Source of the DNA: Dryomyza anilis
Lineage: Eukaryota > Arthropoda > Insecta > Diptera > Dryomyzidae
NCBI GenBank assembly: GCA_951804985.1
Contig: OX638133.1
Span: 69,322,367-69,386,366, forward strand
Direction of reading: 5' to 3'
Length of the DNA: 64,000 nucleotides
Shown piece by piece: positions 46,622-57,640 of the stretch. Position numbers and translations under genes: made by a program. Under the pieces are notes generated by a model. That model worked only from the letters and a program-made list of their open reading frames with translations. It was not told the origin of the DNA and did no database searches. Within the stretch, counting starts at the first letter, position 1. Every line of letters starts with the position of its first letter.

Positions 46622-47385
46622 CACTCTAAATAAAATCTGCTTAAAATACACAAATCGTTCGTGTATTTTACGAAAAAAATTCGTGAAATTTATCCACGAA
46701 AAATTTCGTAAAATGCACGAAAGAACTTTCGTAAATGTTGGATAAAATTACGAATATTAATTGTTAATTTTACGAAACTATTAGCAAATTTTATCTACAA
46801 AAGCCATTTGTACATAATACGAAAGATTCGTAATTTATTGAGTATTTGTGTACCTTTTCACTAATATATTCCTATACGTATACGAAAGTATTCGTACTTT
46901 TGACGATCGCATTCGTACATTTATGAAACATATGAAACATTTTACGAATCTTTCGTAAAATCACGAATACTTTGTTAAAAAAAAAACTTAAGATGGAAAT
47001 GACGATTCATAAAAATATGAAAAATAAGAAATATGATACTTTTGAACTTATGAGACAAACAGAACTCACACAGAACACATTTTAAACCTTTTTGTAATTA
47101 TAAATATCTATTTGCGCCTCAAAATTACTAAAAATTTACTAAAATTTAGTAATTTATTCGTAAAATTTAGAGCACATTCGTAAAATATGCTATTCTTTCA
47201 TAAAAAAATTGTAATAGAAAATAATATAAAGAAAGTTTCGTAATTTAAATGAAATATTCGTATAGAAATCGTTCGTAAAAAATAATTTTGGAAAAAAATA
47301 TAAATTACAAATATTTCGTGTATTTTACGAAATTAAAAATTACGAAAAAATATTTCGTAAAATATCCTAAAAATTATATTGTGTG
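46622..47385. mobile_element. 764-bp gene-less derivative of the TACGAA-array element
   Basis: Left CACTCTAAATAAAATCTGCT and right TTATATTGTGTG ends are flanked by TA (46620-46621 and 47386-47387). The opening (AAAATACACAAATCGTTCGT) and the closing (TTACGAAAAAATATTTCGTA) match 35846-38369. The carried gene is absent, leaving the arrays. Confidence 0.75.
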
Positions 47386-47387
47386 TA

Positions 47388-48644
47388 CTCCTCAACTTTT
47401 CGAAATCTACTCCATAGTATGAATTCCAGTTGCATGAATAACATGATCATCAATGATGATGTCTTCTCTCTTATATCTTTGATAAGTAATCATTAAAGTC
47501 TTTAATAACACTACTCAACATATTTTTTCCTAGGGAAATCCTTACATTAATTTTATATAAATCCCGGTTGCCAATTTATTCTAATTAATCTTGACGTTTA
47601 AAGTTTTTTGAAAACTCTGTTGTGTTATAAAAAGTTTCTTCGATGTACTCTTTTGGAAAAGCGTCGAAGTATAACTATTTGCTATAGAAAGTACTGGAAT
47701 AACATTGCATATTCTTCTAAGAAGTGGCTAATAAGGAACTAAAATTTAGATTTCATTTACTGTATTTCATAATAAAGGTACCGAAGCAGTACTTTCAAAA
47801 ACCCGTGCCTTTTAAGAAGGCAAATAACACTATGTATAAATAGAATATTTTTAAAGATTTTTTATTCAAAATTGTTCGGGAAAGAATTATCTCGGTTTAA
47901 ATATGACTCGAAGAAGGATTGGCTCGGGGGGTATATTGTCTTGACAAAGAATTGTACTTTTTAGATTTGTTTTTGGAGAAGAATTGCAAATTTTCATCTT
48001 TCCTCTTCAAAATGCTTTGTTTTCATCACGTTGTAAATATTGTGATGAACACTCAGTTATGCATATCTTTTACTGAACTATTTACGTTGTAAATGGGTTA
48101 AACAAAAACCTCCTACTATTCTCAATTCCCACTGCGCTATTCGACCTCAGAGTAAGAATGCCAACAGCAGCAAAGTCCGGTACCACCCACATTATGCAAT
48201 TGCTTCCATTATCCTTTAGTTTTCGCATATAACGTCGCTCGTTCTTCCCCCTTTTTGTTTTTATTTTTTTAGCTGTTCTTCATTTTGTTGTTTTTATTCT
48301 CTCCTTCTCCATTACTTTCTCATGGCGAAACAACAATTTGTTTTAATTTGCATGCGACAAAGTCGTCCCTTCGTATTTTCAATTCCGCATTAAGTAAATC
48401 TAAAACTTTTTCGGTCATTGGCAGTCGCCACATTTTGGTGGCTTCACCGACAACACTCTGAAACCTAGTAATTTGAAAACATGTTGTTTGTCGCACCAAC
48501 TGAGTACCCCTTAAGGAATTTAACTATGTATTATGTTTCGTTGACATTTTAAATTGTGTCCTTTAGTTAATAAATAGTTTACTAAGTTTTTGTATCTCTG
48601 TAAACGAAAATTAATCATTTTTAAAATCCATTCTTCTCTTTCAG
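47388..48644. other. Intron sequence upstream of the start-codon exon
   Basis: No gene. 48100-48500 is unique and less AT-rich, a possible regulatory island. The end is the pyrimidine-rich acceptor TTCTTCTCTTTCAG. Confidence 0.35.
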
Positions 48645-48858
48645 ATCTCATATACCATTAGTATAAGGATATTGTCTCTGGATATATCCACATTTTAGCA
48701 AAGCTAAACATCAATTGTATTTAGTGTTTATAGAAATATATAGAAGTTACTTCAAGCGTCTAAGACTCCACTCCATTCGCAACTCGCGCTGATTTTAAAT
48801 TCAACGAATAATTTATAGTCAACAAAGCGGATTTTTATACCTTTTACTACAAAATGAC
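48645..48858 (+). other. Candidate exon 2 with start codon at its 3' edge
   Basis: A strong acceptor (TTCTTCTCTTTCAG) precedes 48645. The exon ends TACTACAAAATGAC directly before GTAAGTATT (donor 48859). The ATG at 48854 has the near-ideal fly context ACAAAATG and an in-frame TAA upstream (48809). Coding would be ATG plus two bases, so the exon ends in phase 2. Exons that hold the leader plus only the first codon are common in large fly genes. The phase matches those of the proposed first coding exons at 51828 and 62673, which supports one shared downstream exon outside the window. Product unknown. Confidence 0.6.
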
Positions 48859-48864
48859 GTAAGT

Positions 48865-49711
48865 ATTACAAGCACTATTTTGACGAAGAAATTGAGCAGA
48901 ATATATAAATCTTTAAATTGGCCAAATAAAAGAAAAAAGTTTAACAATGATGTTCAATAAAAGAATTATCATTTTTATTGTGCAATATTTAAGTTAAGTT
49001 TTGGGTCATAATTTTAAATATAACTTTAAAAATCTCGTAACATGTTAAATTGTTGCTTTAAAAGTAGAAAGAATTTGTTAGAATTTGTACATTCTGAAAT
49101 ATCGTTTATTATTACTCAAGGTCATTTCTCAGACCCCCGATACAGATTCTAACATAGTGCACATCATCGACCTATAACAGTTGTGTTGTAATGTTCTGCA
49201 TCGTTGCAAAATCTATATTTTATATATATATAACATAATCATAATAGCGAAGGAAATGCATTTAAATGCGTTTCGTCTCACTATATGCATTTTATTTCAT
49301 ATGAAAATTTAGTTTTAGTTACTATAGGGTATCATTGCATTTACGCTGATGTCTGCAAAATGATTTTGACATAATTTCTGCTTAGGCCGTCGCGTTTTTT
49401 TTGTAATTTGAATGTATTATATGTCATATGATATCCGAGTAATTTATGATACAAACTTACATTTAATATGTCGGCAGGAATTGGCAACTTTTATGATCAA
49501 CATATTTATGAAGACCATTGATGATCAAGTCTACATAGATTCCATAAACGAAATGTCACACAAACATATTATACATATAATGACAACATTGATGTATTCA
49601 ATAATTCTTTGAAATGTCATGTCTGTCATGCCTGACAGTTTCAATGAAATATCATGCATGAGGATGTCAATATCATGTCAAAGGTCTTGACATGATATGA
49701 TGAAAATTTCC
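48865..49711. other. AT-rich intron sequence
   Basis: A 66-codon ORF at 49412 lacks motifs. 49600-49705 repeats ATGTCA/TGACAT-type motifs. Nothing else is supported. Confidence 0.35.
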
Positions 49712-49849
49712 ACTAGGGAAATAAAAAAGTAAAAATTGAGCAATGATCAGTTTCCTATCATGACCCATTACAATGTGGTACCTGATTGGGTAACTGCGTT
49801 ACAAGAACATATAGCTTTCGGGATGTCCGATTATCTTAAATAATGTCAT

Positions 49850-50086
49850 TAATAATAATAATATTTTGGCGCTACAGTCCTGTATAGAACTTCGGCCGAG
49901 CTCTCTCATCATTTTGAGCTGTGCGTGTTATATTTGTACTCAAAGTGGTGGGACCTACAGTTTATTGCCGAATCCGAACGGCGGGTGAGAGCTTTTCATA
50001 GGCAATGTTTTACTCTCGTAGGTTTGCCATTTACTGCCGAGAGGTAGCGCGGCATAGAATAATGTTTCTATGAAAAGATGTTGTTA
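49850..50086 (-). mobile_element. tRNA-derived SINE, copy 3 (head missing)
   Basis: The AATAATAATAAT tail and the body from TTTTGGCGCTACAGTCCTGT to GAAAAGATGTTGTTA match copies 1 and 2. The tRNA-like head with the A and B boxes is absent, as in a 5'-truncated insertion. It sits in a relic of the ACCCT-ended family. It is followed by a 17-bp unit (TATTCAGGCCATTTTTA type) repeated three times (50087-50137). Confidence 0.8.
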
Positions 50087-50645
50087 TATTCAGGCCATTT
50101 TTATATTCATGCTATTTTTATATTTAGGCCATTTATTTAGAATCTCCGGCGTCGATATCGGCTCACGAATTGTCAGAATTCGATATTTGCTACATCGCTT
50201 CTAATATTCTGTGAATTCATCAGCGGCTATATTTGAGCGGCTATTGATACGGCCAAAAAATATTCCACATGGCGTTTCGAAAATATAAACACAAAGCATA
50301 ATGAAAAAATACAAGAAAATAACATACATCCCAGAGTTGCATTAAAAAAAAAAATAAATCAAAAGCAACAAACAATTGTTGTAAATACAATAAATCATTT
50401 TATTGTATTCACGTTATATTACATTTACTTCTATTAATATTTATAATAAAAAATGTGTGATTACAAAAAAAAAAATAGTAAATACGTTCATATTTTTAAT
50501 TGGAATACGTTTTTGTTTTCTATTAATACCAATTGTTATAAATAAGTACAATATTTTTTTCTGTGTACTTGACATTTGTTGACTGCAGCTTTGAAAAAAC
50601 AGGATATACAAATCCAAACTTTTTTTTGTTTAGCACTCTGATAAC

Positions 50646-51113
50646 TTGCACAGAAAAATTTTGTTTACGGATGACAAATGTTTAAAACAAAATGATAGGG
50701 TATATGCACAGTCATCTAAGGAAACATCTGGACTTAACCATTCCCTATTTCAAAACGAGCCGTGGACTTTCCAGCAGGATTCTGCGCCGTCATATTTGTC
50801 TAAAACGACTGGGGCTCTATTCTCGTTTGATGAGAATGGAAATGAGATAAACAATATTTTCATATTCTGTTTATAATATAAAAAATAGTTTTTATATTAT
50901 TTTTATTCTCATTTTATACTTCTCATCAATAGAGAATAGCTTCAAAATAATTTTCCAGCATTTATTTACTATGATGAATGTCCCTCTGGCAGCTCTGATC
51001 TGAACCCACTCGTTTACAAATTGTGGACAGTTTTAGAGGACATGGTTTTGCCACAAAAGATACCCCAACATTGATTCTCTGAAGATTGTTTTGATTCGAG
51101 ATGAGGTGAATTA
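50646..51113 (+). pseudogene. mariner-family transposase relic
   Basis: Reading HRKILFTDDK (first catalytic Asp at 50670), NDRVYAQSSKE, then FQNEPWTFQQDSAP (second Asp at 50778), then, after an inserted hairpin, NFPAFIYYDECPSGSSDLNPL (third Asp at 50997) and YKLWTVLEDMV. These are the signature blocks of a Tc1/mariner DDE transposase of the mariner-like type (QQDSAP, LNPL.YKLW). About 45 residues are missing between the first and second Asp. A frameshift near 51066 is followed by readable NIDSLK. The N-terminal DNA-binding half was not found. The copy is inactive. Confidence 0.85.
50813..50940. mobile_element. Foldback insertion inside the mariner relic
   Basis: GCTCTATTCTCGTTTGATGA at the left is mirrored by TTCTCATCAATAGAGAATAGC at the right (about 20 bp, imperfect). 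The centre is a second palindrome around AATATAAAAAATAG. It interrupts the transposase after KTT. Confidence 0.65.
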
Positions 51114-51142
51114 AAGCGTTTTCTCTACCGGACAAGCCAAGC

Positions 51143-51214
51143 CTCCTTCTGTGTGTTACAAACGGAGACCAAATTGAATATACGCTTTCAGTTTTAGTGT
51201 AGGGTATACAAAAA
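51143..51214 (-). repeat. Fragment of TATACCCT repeat
   Basis: On the minus strand ATACCCTACACTAAAACTGA then TATTCAATTTGGTCTCCG and TTTGTAACACACAGAAGGA match the left end of 25866-27024. Confidence 0.7.
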
Positions 51215-51640
51215 TAAGGCCCCTTCAAATTATATTTTAGCTGTTACATATGTGTAGGTATAATATACTTATTGTAAACAAAAGCTAAACTACATTCTAA
51301 AGCTGAAACAACCTACTAAATGAATTCGTTTCGGCCATTACTTCAAACTGGCCATAACTAAACTGACCATTACACACTGCTTAACCTGATAACGAAACGA
51401 TAGTAGGCACTCACAATGAACCCTGCATTGGGTGAGGTTCCTTTTAGTGTCTTACTGCGATGTAGGTCTGTTTGGCCAAACTAATTTATTACTTTCTTTT
51501 ATAATGGCATCGTTCTAAACGAACGTATAATAATAATATAAATAATGTAATAAAAGCAAAAGCTACCAGGATGGCTGGCTGGCAGGTGTGTCCATCATTA
51601 GTCCCGTCGGACTTAAAATTTAATAAAATTAAGCAGTGTC
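51215..51640. other. Sequence upstream of promoter 1B
   Basis: Unique, moderately AT-rich, with no supported gene. It leads into the GGTC-rich promoter-like region. Confidence 0.35.
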
Positions 51641-51827
51641 ACTTCACCTCGCTCGGTCGGTCGGTGGGTCGGTAGGTCGGTCGGTCGGGCGCACAACAAA
51701 CAACCACAAGAGAGAGACACAACTTGTTTACGCATCTAGGACTCACTCAGAATGAGCGCCGCGTGACTGACGGACGGGATACGCGATACGACGCGTCCAA
51801 AAGAACTCAGTGCGGTCGCCTCATTAA
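51641..51827 (+). promoter_or_regulatory. Candidate promoter and leader of first exon 1B
   Basis: A GC-rich island in AT-rich surroundings: a GGTC/GGTCGGTCGG run (51652-51690), then CG-bearing sequence with an initiator-like TCAGTG at 51807-51812 and a short upstream ORF (ATGAGCGCCGCGTGA near 51752). The exact transcription start is not fixed. The sharp composition change, the good donor at 51854 and a start codon in between suggest an alternative promoter. Confidence 0.4.
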
Positions 51828-51853
51828 ATGGGTAACATTTGCCAACCGGAGAA
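51828..51853 (+). CDS. Candidate alternative first coding exon, MGNICQPE
   Basis: ATG at 51828 (A at -3, G at +4) opens eight codons, MGNICQPE, plus two bases before the donor GTAAGT at 51854. It therefore ends in phase 2, like exon 2 and exon 1C. Gly at position 2 with Asn-3 and Cys-5 is the pattern used for N-myristoylation with nearby palmitoylation in other proteins. If translated, this isoform would be membrane-anchored, unlike the isoforms from the other two starts. The downstream protein is outside the window. The exon is short, so the call rests on donor quality, phase and composition. Confidence 0.4.
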
Positions 51854-52117
51854 GTAAGTTTCGTCGCGTTGCGGTTGCCGCTGTCTTTTATTCAAAATTA
51901 TATTAAAATAAAAAGTTTTATTGCATTGTGAAATAGTTTGTTAAATATTTTAACAAGTATCTACGAGATAGTTGTTCTATGCCACAGGCACATTTTGCAC
52001 AGCTGCAGCTACAGATACGGACGCAGATACTCAGCAATTATATTTGTAGATATTTGCTGCCACATCGCCCGCCTTGTTTGCCGTGCTTTACCGCTACACT
52101 AAGTATCGAGCACAAAA

Positions 52118-52336
52118 ATGAAAAAGTTTTTATTATTGTTATTGTGGCTGCTGTCTGTCTGTCTGTCTGTCGGCGGTGCTGAGGATGCGCTGATAAGTGA
52201 AATTAGATTCAAATACTTTGAGTTTGCTGCGGATCCCCATGTGTATCCCATGTTCTACTTGACTGCTGGTGCATCAAACAAGCAACATCCAAAACGCAAC
52301 ACCAGCAAAAATGAAAAAAAAAGAAACGAAATATAA
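52118..52336 (+). CDS. Possible small secreted peptide, 72 residues
   Basis: An ATG in the strong fly context CACAAAAATG starts MKKFLLLLLWLLSVCLSVGG, a convincing signal peptide with probable cleavage after Gly-Gly-Ala. It is followed by an acidic then aromatic segment (EDALISEIRFKYFEF) and a basic Lys/Asn-rich tail. The stop TAA overlaps an AATAAA. No family is recognised. Part of the hydrophobic core is encoded by a CTGT microsatellite (VCLSVCLSV pattern), so it may be chance. It lies within the intron after first exon 1B, on the same strand. No internal donor gives a phase-2 exit, so it is not another start for the same gene. Confidence 0.35.
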   Translation: MKKFLLLLLWLLSVCLSVGGAEDALISEIRFKYFEFAADPHVYPMFYLTAGASNKQHPKRNTSKNEKKRNEI

Positions 52337-53256
52337 TAAAAAAATGTATTAAAAAAAATCCAAACATTTACCCGTAAAAGTGCTTAATTCATCAATTTGT
52401 TCATGTTGTGAAGTGAATAAAAGCGCGCGAGTTCATTGATGCATTCCATTCTATTGCAAGTGATTGAATGCAATGATGCAAAGATGCATCTTCCAGTTGT
52501 GAGATACATAGATACTTTGTGTTCAGATGCCTAGATAATATAGTGTGCGCTGCGCCAGTGAGTAGTGGAATTTTAATTAATGATCGCAATTACCGACCAA
52601 AAGGTTCTTAAATTTCAAAGATATCTATCTGGATGTGGCAACTACGAACGTTTTTGTGCTGCATCATTATTATGTGGGCAACTATGGAAAATCAATTCTT
52701 AGCACCATTTAACAGGTTATGGGGTAATATCCGTCTATATAGTAGGTCAAGCGCCAGTTTAATGGTATTTTATTGAATTATTCATTTGATTTGTTTTTAT
52801 TTTTAATGATTTTGTTTTAGTTCGTTCTACGACTAAAATATTTTGATGGAATTGCTATAACTCATATTCAATTTTAAATAAGTCGGTACTCTCTTAGATA
52901 TCGATCGGTCAGTCGAGAATTTACTGTTTTTTTGATTGTTCTTTTATAATTTATATATATATAGATACAAAAATTCAAATCTTATATAGCATACGTCCTC
53001 ATTTTAGGCAATTTTTAAATTATTCATAAATGCAGCAAAATCAGGTGTCCTCGTATGGGGACAATGTGTGTAGAGGAATTAATCGATTTCTAAACCTCTT
53101 TGACTCTGGAAGACATTCACATGGACCAAGATCGGAAACTGATCAGATGATATCCCTACACTACAAAGTGAAAGAAAACACCTCCACACCTCCTAGAAGG
53201 AGGTGTGGCCGATATGAAATCGCGATTATAAAAAAGTATATAAACTAAATCTAATC

Positions 53257-53542
53257 TAGAGATGGGCGTGTGTCAGATTTTGATGGCAAGGTGCACGCCG
53301 ATAGGTGACACACACTAACACGATCCCGACGACTAAACAGAATAAACGCGCGAAGAGCACGATAAAGCACGTAAAATCTCAAAAATTTCGAACAACGCGA
53401 ACAATATACACATAAAATTATAAATTATGATGGGTCTATTATATTCATTTAAATTCATAGGTAAAACTAAAATAACACATTTTTAAGCCAAGGTTAACAA
53501 ACGATCGTGACACGAAAAATGCATGGCACGCGCACATCTCTA
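53257..53542. mobile_element. Probable hAT-type MITE
   Basis: Ends TAGAGATGGGCGTGTG and CACGCGCACATCTCTA are inverted at 13 of 16 positions. Flanking ATCTAATC and ATTTAAAC agree at 6 of 8 positions, as a decayed 8-bp duplication would. Interior non-coding. A similar TAGAGATGGGC start lies at 58667. Confidence 0.5.
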
Positions 53543-53707
53543 ATTTAAACTGTCTGGTATTGAAAATGGCGTGATCGAACTGTGACCTGCAACCCATTCC
53601 GCCCCCTTTTTGTTAATATACAGCACAAAAATCTACAATAATATTTATATATTTTTTTAACCAAAATAATTTCTGGTGCACAAAACAAAATTTGGTACAC
53701 ATACCCA

Positions 53708-54600
53708 TAAGTAGATCGCTGCCAGTAAAACTGGTCAAAAACTGGTCTGTCCCCGGTAATACTAGTGGAAAACTTGTCGGTTACTGGTAGGAATTTGAAG
53801 AGTAGATTTCTGTCAGTAAAACTAGTCAAAAACTGTTCGTTTACTGGTAAGGATTGAAGAGTATATCCCTGCCAGTAAAACAAGTCGAAAACTGGTAGAT
53901 AACTGGTAGGGATTTGAAGAGTAGATCGCTGCCAGTAAATCTTGTCAAAAACTGATCAAAAACTGGTCTGTCCCAAGTAATATTAGTCATAAACTGGTAG
54001 GTTACTGATAGTAATTTGAAGAGTAGACCGCTGTCAGTAAAACTAGTCGATAACTGGTAGATAGGGATTTGAAGAGTAGATCGGTGCCAGTAAACTTGTC
54101 AAAAACTGATCAAAAACTGGTCTGTCCCAAGTAAATTTAGTCATAAACTGGTCGGTTACTGATAGGAATTTGAAGAGTAGATCGCTGTCAGTAAAACTAG
54201 TCGGAAACTGGTAGATAGGGATTTGAAGAGTAGATCGGTGCCAGTAAACTTGTCAAAAACTGATAAAAAACTGTTCTGTCCCCAGTAAGACTAGTCAAAA
54301 ACTGGTCGGTTACTGGTAGGAATTTGAAGAGTAGATCGCTGCCAGTAAAACTAGACGAAAACTGAAAATAACTGGTAGGGATTTGATCGCTGCCAGTAAA
54401 ACTTGTTAAAAACTGATCAAAAACTGGTCTGTCCCCAGTAATACTAGTCAAAAACTGGTCGGTTACTGGTAGGAATTTAAAGAGTAGATCGCGCCAATAA
54501 AATTTGTCAAAAACTGGTAGATGACAGGTAGGGATTTGAAGAGTAGATCGCTGCCACTAAAATAGTCAAAAACTGGTCGGTTATTGTGTGGAAAATGCTC
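53708..54600. repeat. Satellite block with 154-bp higher-order repeat
   Basis: Units open with GAAGAGTAGATCGCTGCCAG and carry AACTGGT motifs (CAAAAACTGGTCTGTCCC, CGGTTACTGGTAGGAATT). Starts at 53916, 54018, 54071, 54172, 54225, 54326, about 54382, about 54479 and 54538 alternate about 101 and 53 bp. A long unit and a deleted unit are thus amplified together. Earlier units (53708-53915) are spaced 90, 59 and 60 bp. Minus-strand ORFs here are repeat by-products. Confidence 0.85.
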
Positions 54601-57130
54601 CAGAAACAGAAGAGTTTTACTGGTTAGTTTCTGGTCGGAAAGAGTGTGACATCGCTTAAGAGTTACTGGTCAAGCTAGGACAACTGGCTGGATACTGGTA
54701 GGAATTGTTATTTTAACATGAAGAGTACATTTGTATTAGGATAGGAATTATTAAGAATCTAAAATCACTACCCTAAGTAATCTAATAGAAATACTCCTTT
54801 AAACATATTCTTATTAATTTACTTTACTCGAGTTACTCAAATCAGAAGAGATTTACATAGTTTGCTTAATTAATTTTATTCGGTTTACGTTAAACGAATT
54901 CTATACTCGTAATGATTTATTCAAAACGGTTTTGTGACATCTTGCGTATTCTTTCAATAGTTCCTAACAGAACATCGAATGATTAGCTTAATTTCTAAAT
55001 TTATCGATATATAAATATGTTCCATTGCATATTTTATAAAATATGGAATAATAGAACCGCCTAAACTTTATATATCTGTACGTATCCTTCTAAACAGATG
55101 TTAAGATAATGTAAAAAGTATGCTGTGCATAAAAATCAGTTGGTGCCATGGTTCCTACTGTTTTGGTTGGTAGGTGTGGTTGATTATAAACAATTCCTTA
55201 CCATGGGATATCCTTGATTTCAGCCGTCACACCGAGGATTTTATGATTTCAGTTCTTTATTTGACGTCTGCCTGCCTTTTTTTTGCATTCATCCAACGTG
55301 ACTGGAAGTCATTCAACTTTGCTGAAAGTACTACCTAGTTGAAAGCATATCGTTCGCTTTCGCCTCGTCAACCTCGACAACCTCGTTATCGTCGTCATCA
55401 TTATCACGGTTGTCGTTAACATCCTTGCATGTCGTCATCAATTCAGTTGGTGCGGAAAACGGAAATCAGTGCTTAATATCCGGTCACTGGTTAAGGATGA
55501 TGTTTGGTTGACGTTATCGTCAGCGTCATAGTGCTCGAATCCTCGTGTTTCGTGACACTTTATGTTGTACCTACTTCTTTTGTGGTGGTATAGTTCACAC
55601 AATAAAAATCTATTCAGCGGTTTTATTTTGTTAATTTTTTTTTGAAGAAGCCCTCAATATTATTAAGTTTCAGCCTCACCTTCTTTAGATGGGTGTGGTG
55701 GGCCTTAGGCGGCGCTTTTGTGTGCCTATGAGTGGATCTATTGTTTGTAATTAAGTATTTTCCCAGTGTTTATTTAAGGTAAAACTATATCCTGATTTAG
55801 AAGCTCTTTTTGGTGGCCCGTTTTGCATTTTAATTGAAGTTTATTTCTATTTGTTTTGTGTAACTTTGCAATGCCATATTTAGGGTCGGGTGTATCGTTA
55901 ATTGTTTAACTTATTGGATTGTCTCAGAACATGGTGCACTGCAAAAAGTTTAAGATTTAAAACTTTATAATAAACATTAACTGAATTATTTAAGTTTTGC
56001 TCTATTTTTAATTTATCATAAACCACGTCTGTTTTTTGTTTCTTGACTGTTCGTAATCTCTCTCTGGTTTTGTGCTATTCATCAGCACAAATACCTTGAA
56101 TCACCATCCGTCATATGAATTGCTCTAAACAGCACTTGCTAATTAAATGCGCTGCGAAATGTTTTTCAATTCGAAGGACTCCAGCGTAATTCGCAAGTAA
56201 ATAAAAACAGCTTCTAAAAAGCTATGCGTCAGTCAGCAAATACCATAAAAACAGAAGCATTTTTTTCATGCACTTATTTGATTTTTTATTCATTCATTTT
56301 TATACAAATATTTTAGTTTTTTTTTATTTATTTATTTTGTTTTATTTATTTTTTATTTTTATCTATCTTTTATATATAATAAAAATATTAACACTTACTA
56401 AATTAAATTCAGATATCTTAGTGGTTTTTTATATATTTTTTTTTTTTTTTTTTTTTTATATTTTTTTTTTTATTTTTTTATTTTTTATTACTTTATTGCA
56501 TATTTTATTTGTGATTCGTATTTATGTTATCTAAAAAAATATATAAATGACTACATTCTTCTGATTTATAACTTCTGGTATTTTTTACATTTTAATATTT
56601 GTGACTTACAAACCTAAGTACTAAATTGCTTACGAAAATTAATTTATCAATTTCTATCAGTTGTATTCATCCATATCCACATTAAATAAAAGTACTATTC
56701 CCTACCAAATCGAACAAAAAACGTCGAGATTTTACCTTTTCGATTTCAATGAATTTTGGGCAACTGATAAAGAGTATCGAGATACAGTAGTTTAAAGTTA
56801 CAATAAAGGGTAAAAAAAGACATTTGTATAATTGTTCATATTTAAATATCTCCTGAACGGCAAATGTCATTATAAATGCAATTCTAATTTCATGTCCTTA
56901 AAAATGACCTTCTTAAATATTGTCAAAAAAAAAAATCGTAAATTTTTATATTAAATGTTCTTGACAAATTAGAAGATGGGATCTTATTTTAAAAAATAAT
57001 GTTTAACATTTTTTGAATTTTTGTATGAAAAAAATTGTATTTTGTTGTAAAAGGAAAATTGCAGCAATTATTCAAAATATTCGTAACGCAAATTTGAAAA
57101 TGGCGTCAGTTTCATCCAATTGGCTGGCTG
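54601..57130. other. Intron-like sequence, no gene decided
   Basis: 55130-55560 is unique and less AT-rich (CCTCGTCAACCTCGACAACC), a possible regulatory island. 56290-56480 is T-rich low complexity, which produces a Phe/Tyr-rich ORF. The ORF at 57013 runs into the TA-element fragment and is not supported. Confidence 0.35.
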
Positions 57131-57235
57131 ACACTCAAAATAAAATGTTTGCAACAGTAGCAAAAAAGGTTGCTAAACTAGCAAAAATGTTTGCTGAAAA
57201 GAGCAAAGCGCCGAAATTTGCTGAATGAGCAAATG
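57131..57235 (+). mobile_element. Solo end of TA-element (27928 type)
   Basis: CACTCAAAATAAAATGTTTG, then CAACAGTAGCAAAAAAGGTTGC and GAGCAAAGCGC match the right end of 27928-29684 in reverse. The other end is missing. Confidence 0.7.
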
Positions 57236-57420
57236 GCAGTTATACAGCAGTTCTCGGCAGCGGAAGGCTGGGAAGGAATTACTTTAAAAACAGATAAATC
57301 CAATTGAAATTATGTTATTTATAAAAACTCAAAAAAATCCAATAAAATCCAAAAAAAATCCAATAAAAAAAAAAATACCGGTGGCGTGGATTTTTTTTAA
57401 ATCCGGATTTTTCCATTCCT
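57236..57420 (+). repeat. Truncated relative of the CAGGG hAT MITE
   Basis: TTATACAGCAGTTCTCGGCA, then AAAATCCAATAAAA and CCGGTGGCGTGGATTT match 21853-22017. The left half is absent. Confidence 0.7.
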
Positions 57421-57572
57421 GATTAATTCGGAGATGAGATTAAATGTTTCATAGTACAACAAAGCTTCGTTGCAAGAAAATGTTGATCTTGAGAACAAAA
57501 TGTAAGACAAGATGTTTTTGATCATCTCTAGTGCAATGTTATATTCATTTTGGTCATCTGTTTGTAACACCC

Positions 57573-57640
57573 ATTATAATAATAATAATAATAATAGTTT
57601 GGCTCTACAGCCGTGAAGAACTTAGACCGAGCTCTTTCAA
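57573..57640 (-). mobile_element. tRNA-derived SINE, copy 4 (3' fragment)
   Basis: ATAATAATAATAATAG and TTTGGCTCTACAGCC through CCGAGCTCT match the 3' part of the SINE. It interrupts a degraded TATACCCT repeat whose GTTTGTAACACCCA (57559) and GTGTCCGTCTCTCTATCCG (57654) lie on either side. Confidence 0.65.

Noticed and set aside
53030..53248. 72-codon ORF ending next to the hAT-type MITE
   Set aside because: It contains a DNA hairpin (CCACACCTCC/GGAGGTGTGG), has no motif and unremarkable codon use. Nothing supports translation.
53545..54451. Minus-strand ORFs with TGSD/FDQF repeats
   Set aside because: They are translations of the 154-bp satellite and the frame is lost between units.
56268..56534. 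88-codon Phe/Tyr/Ile-rich ORF
   Set aside because: It is translation of a poly-T low-complexity stretch.
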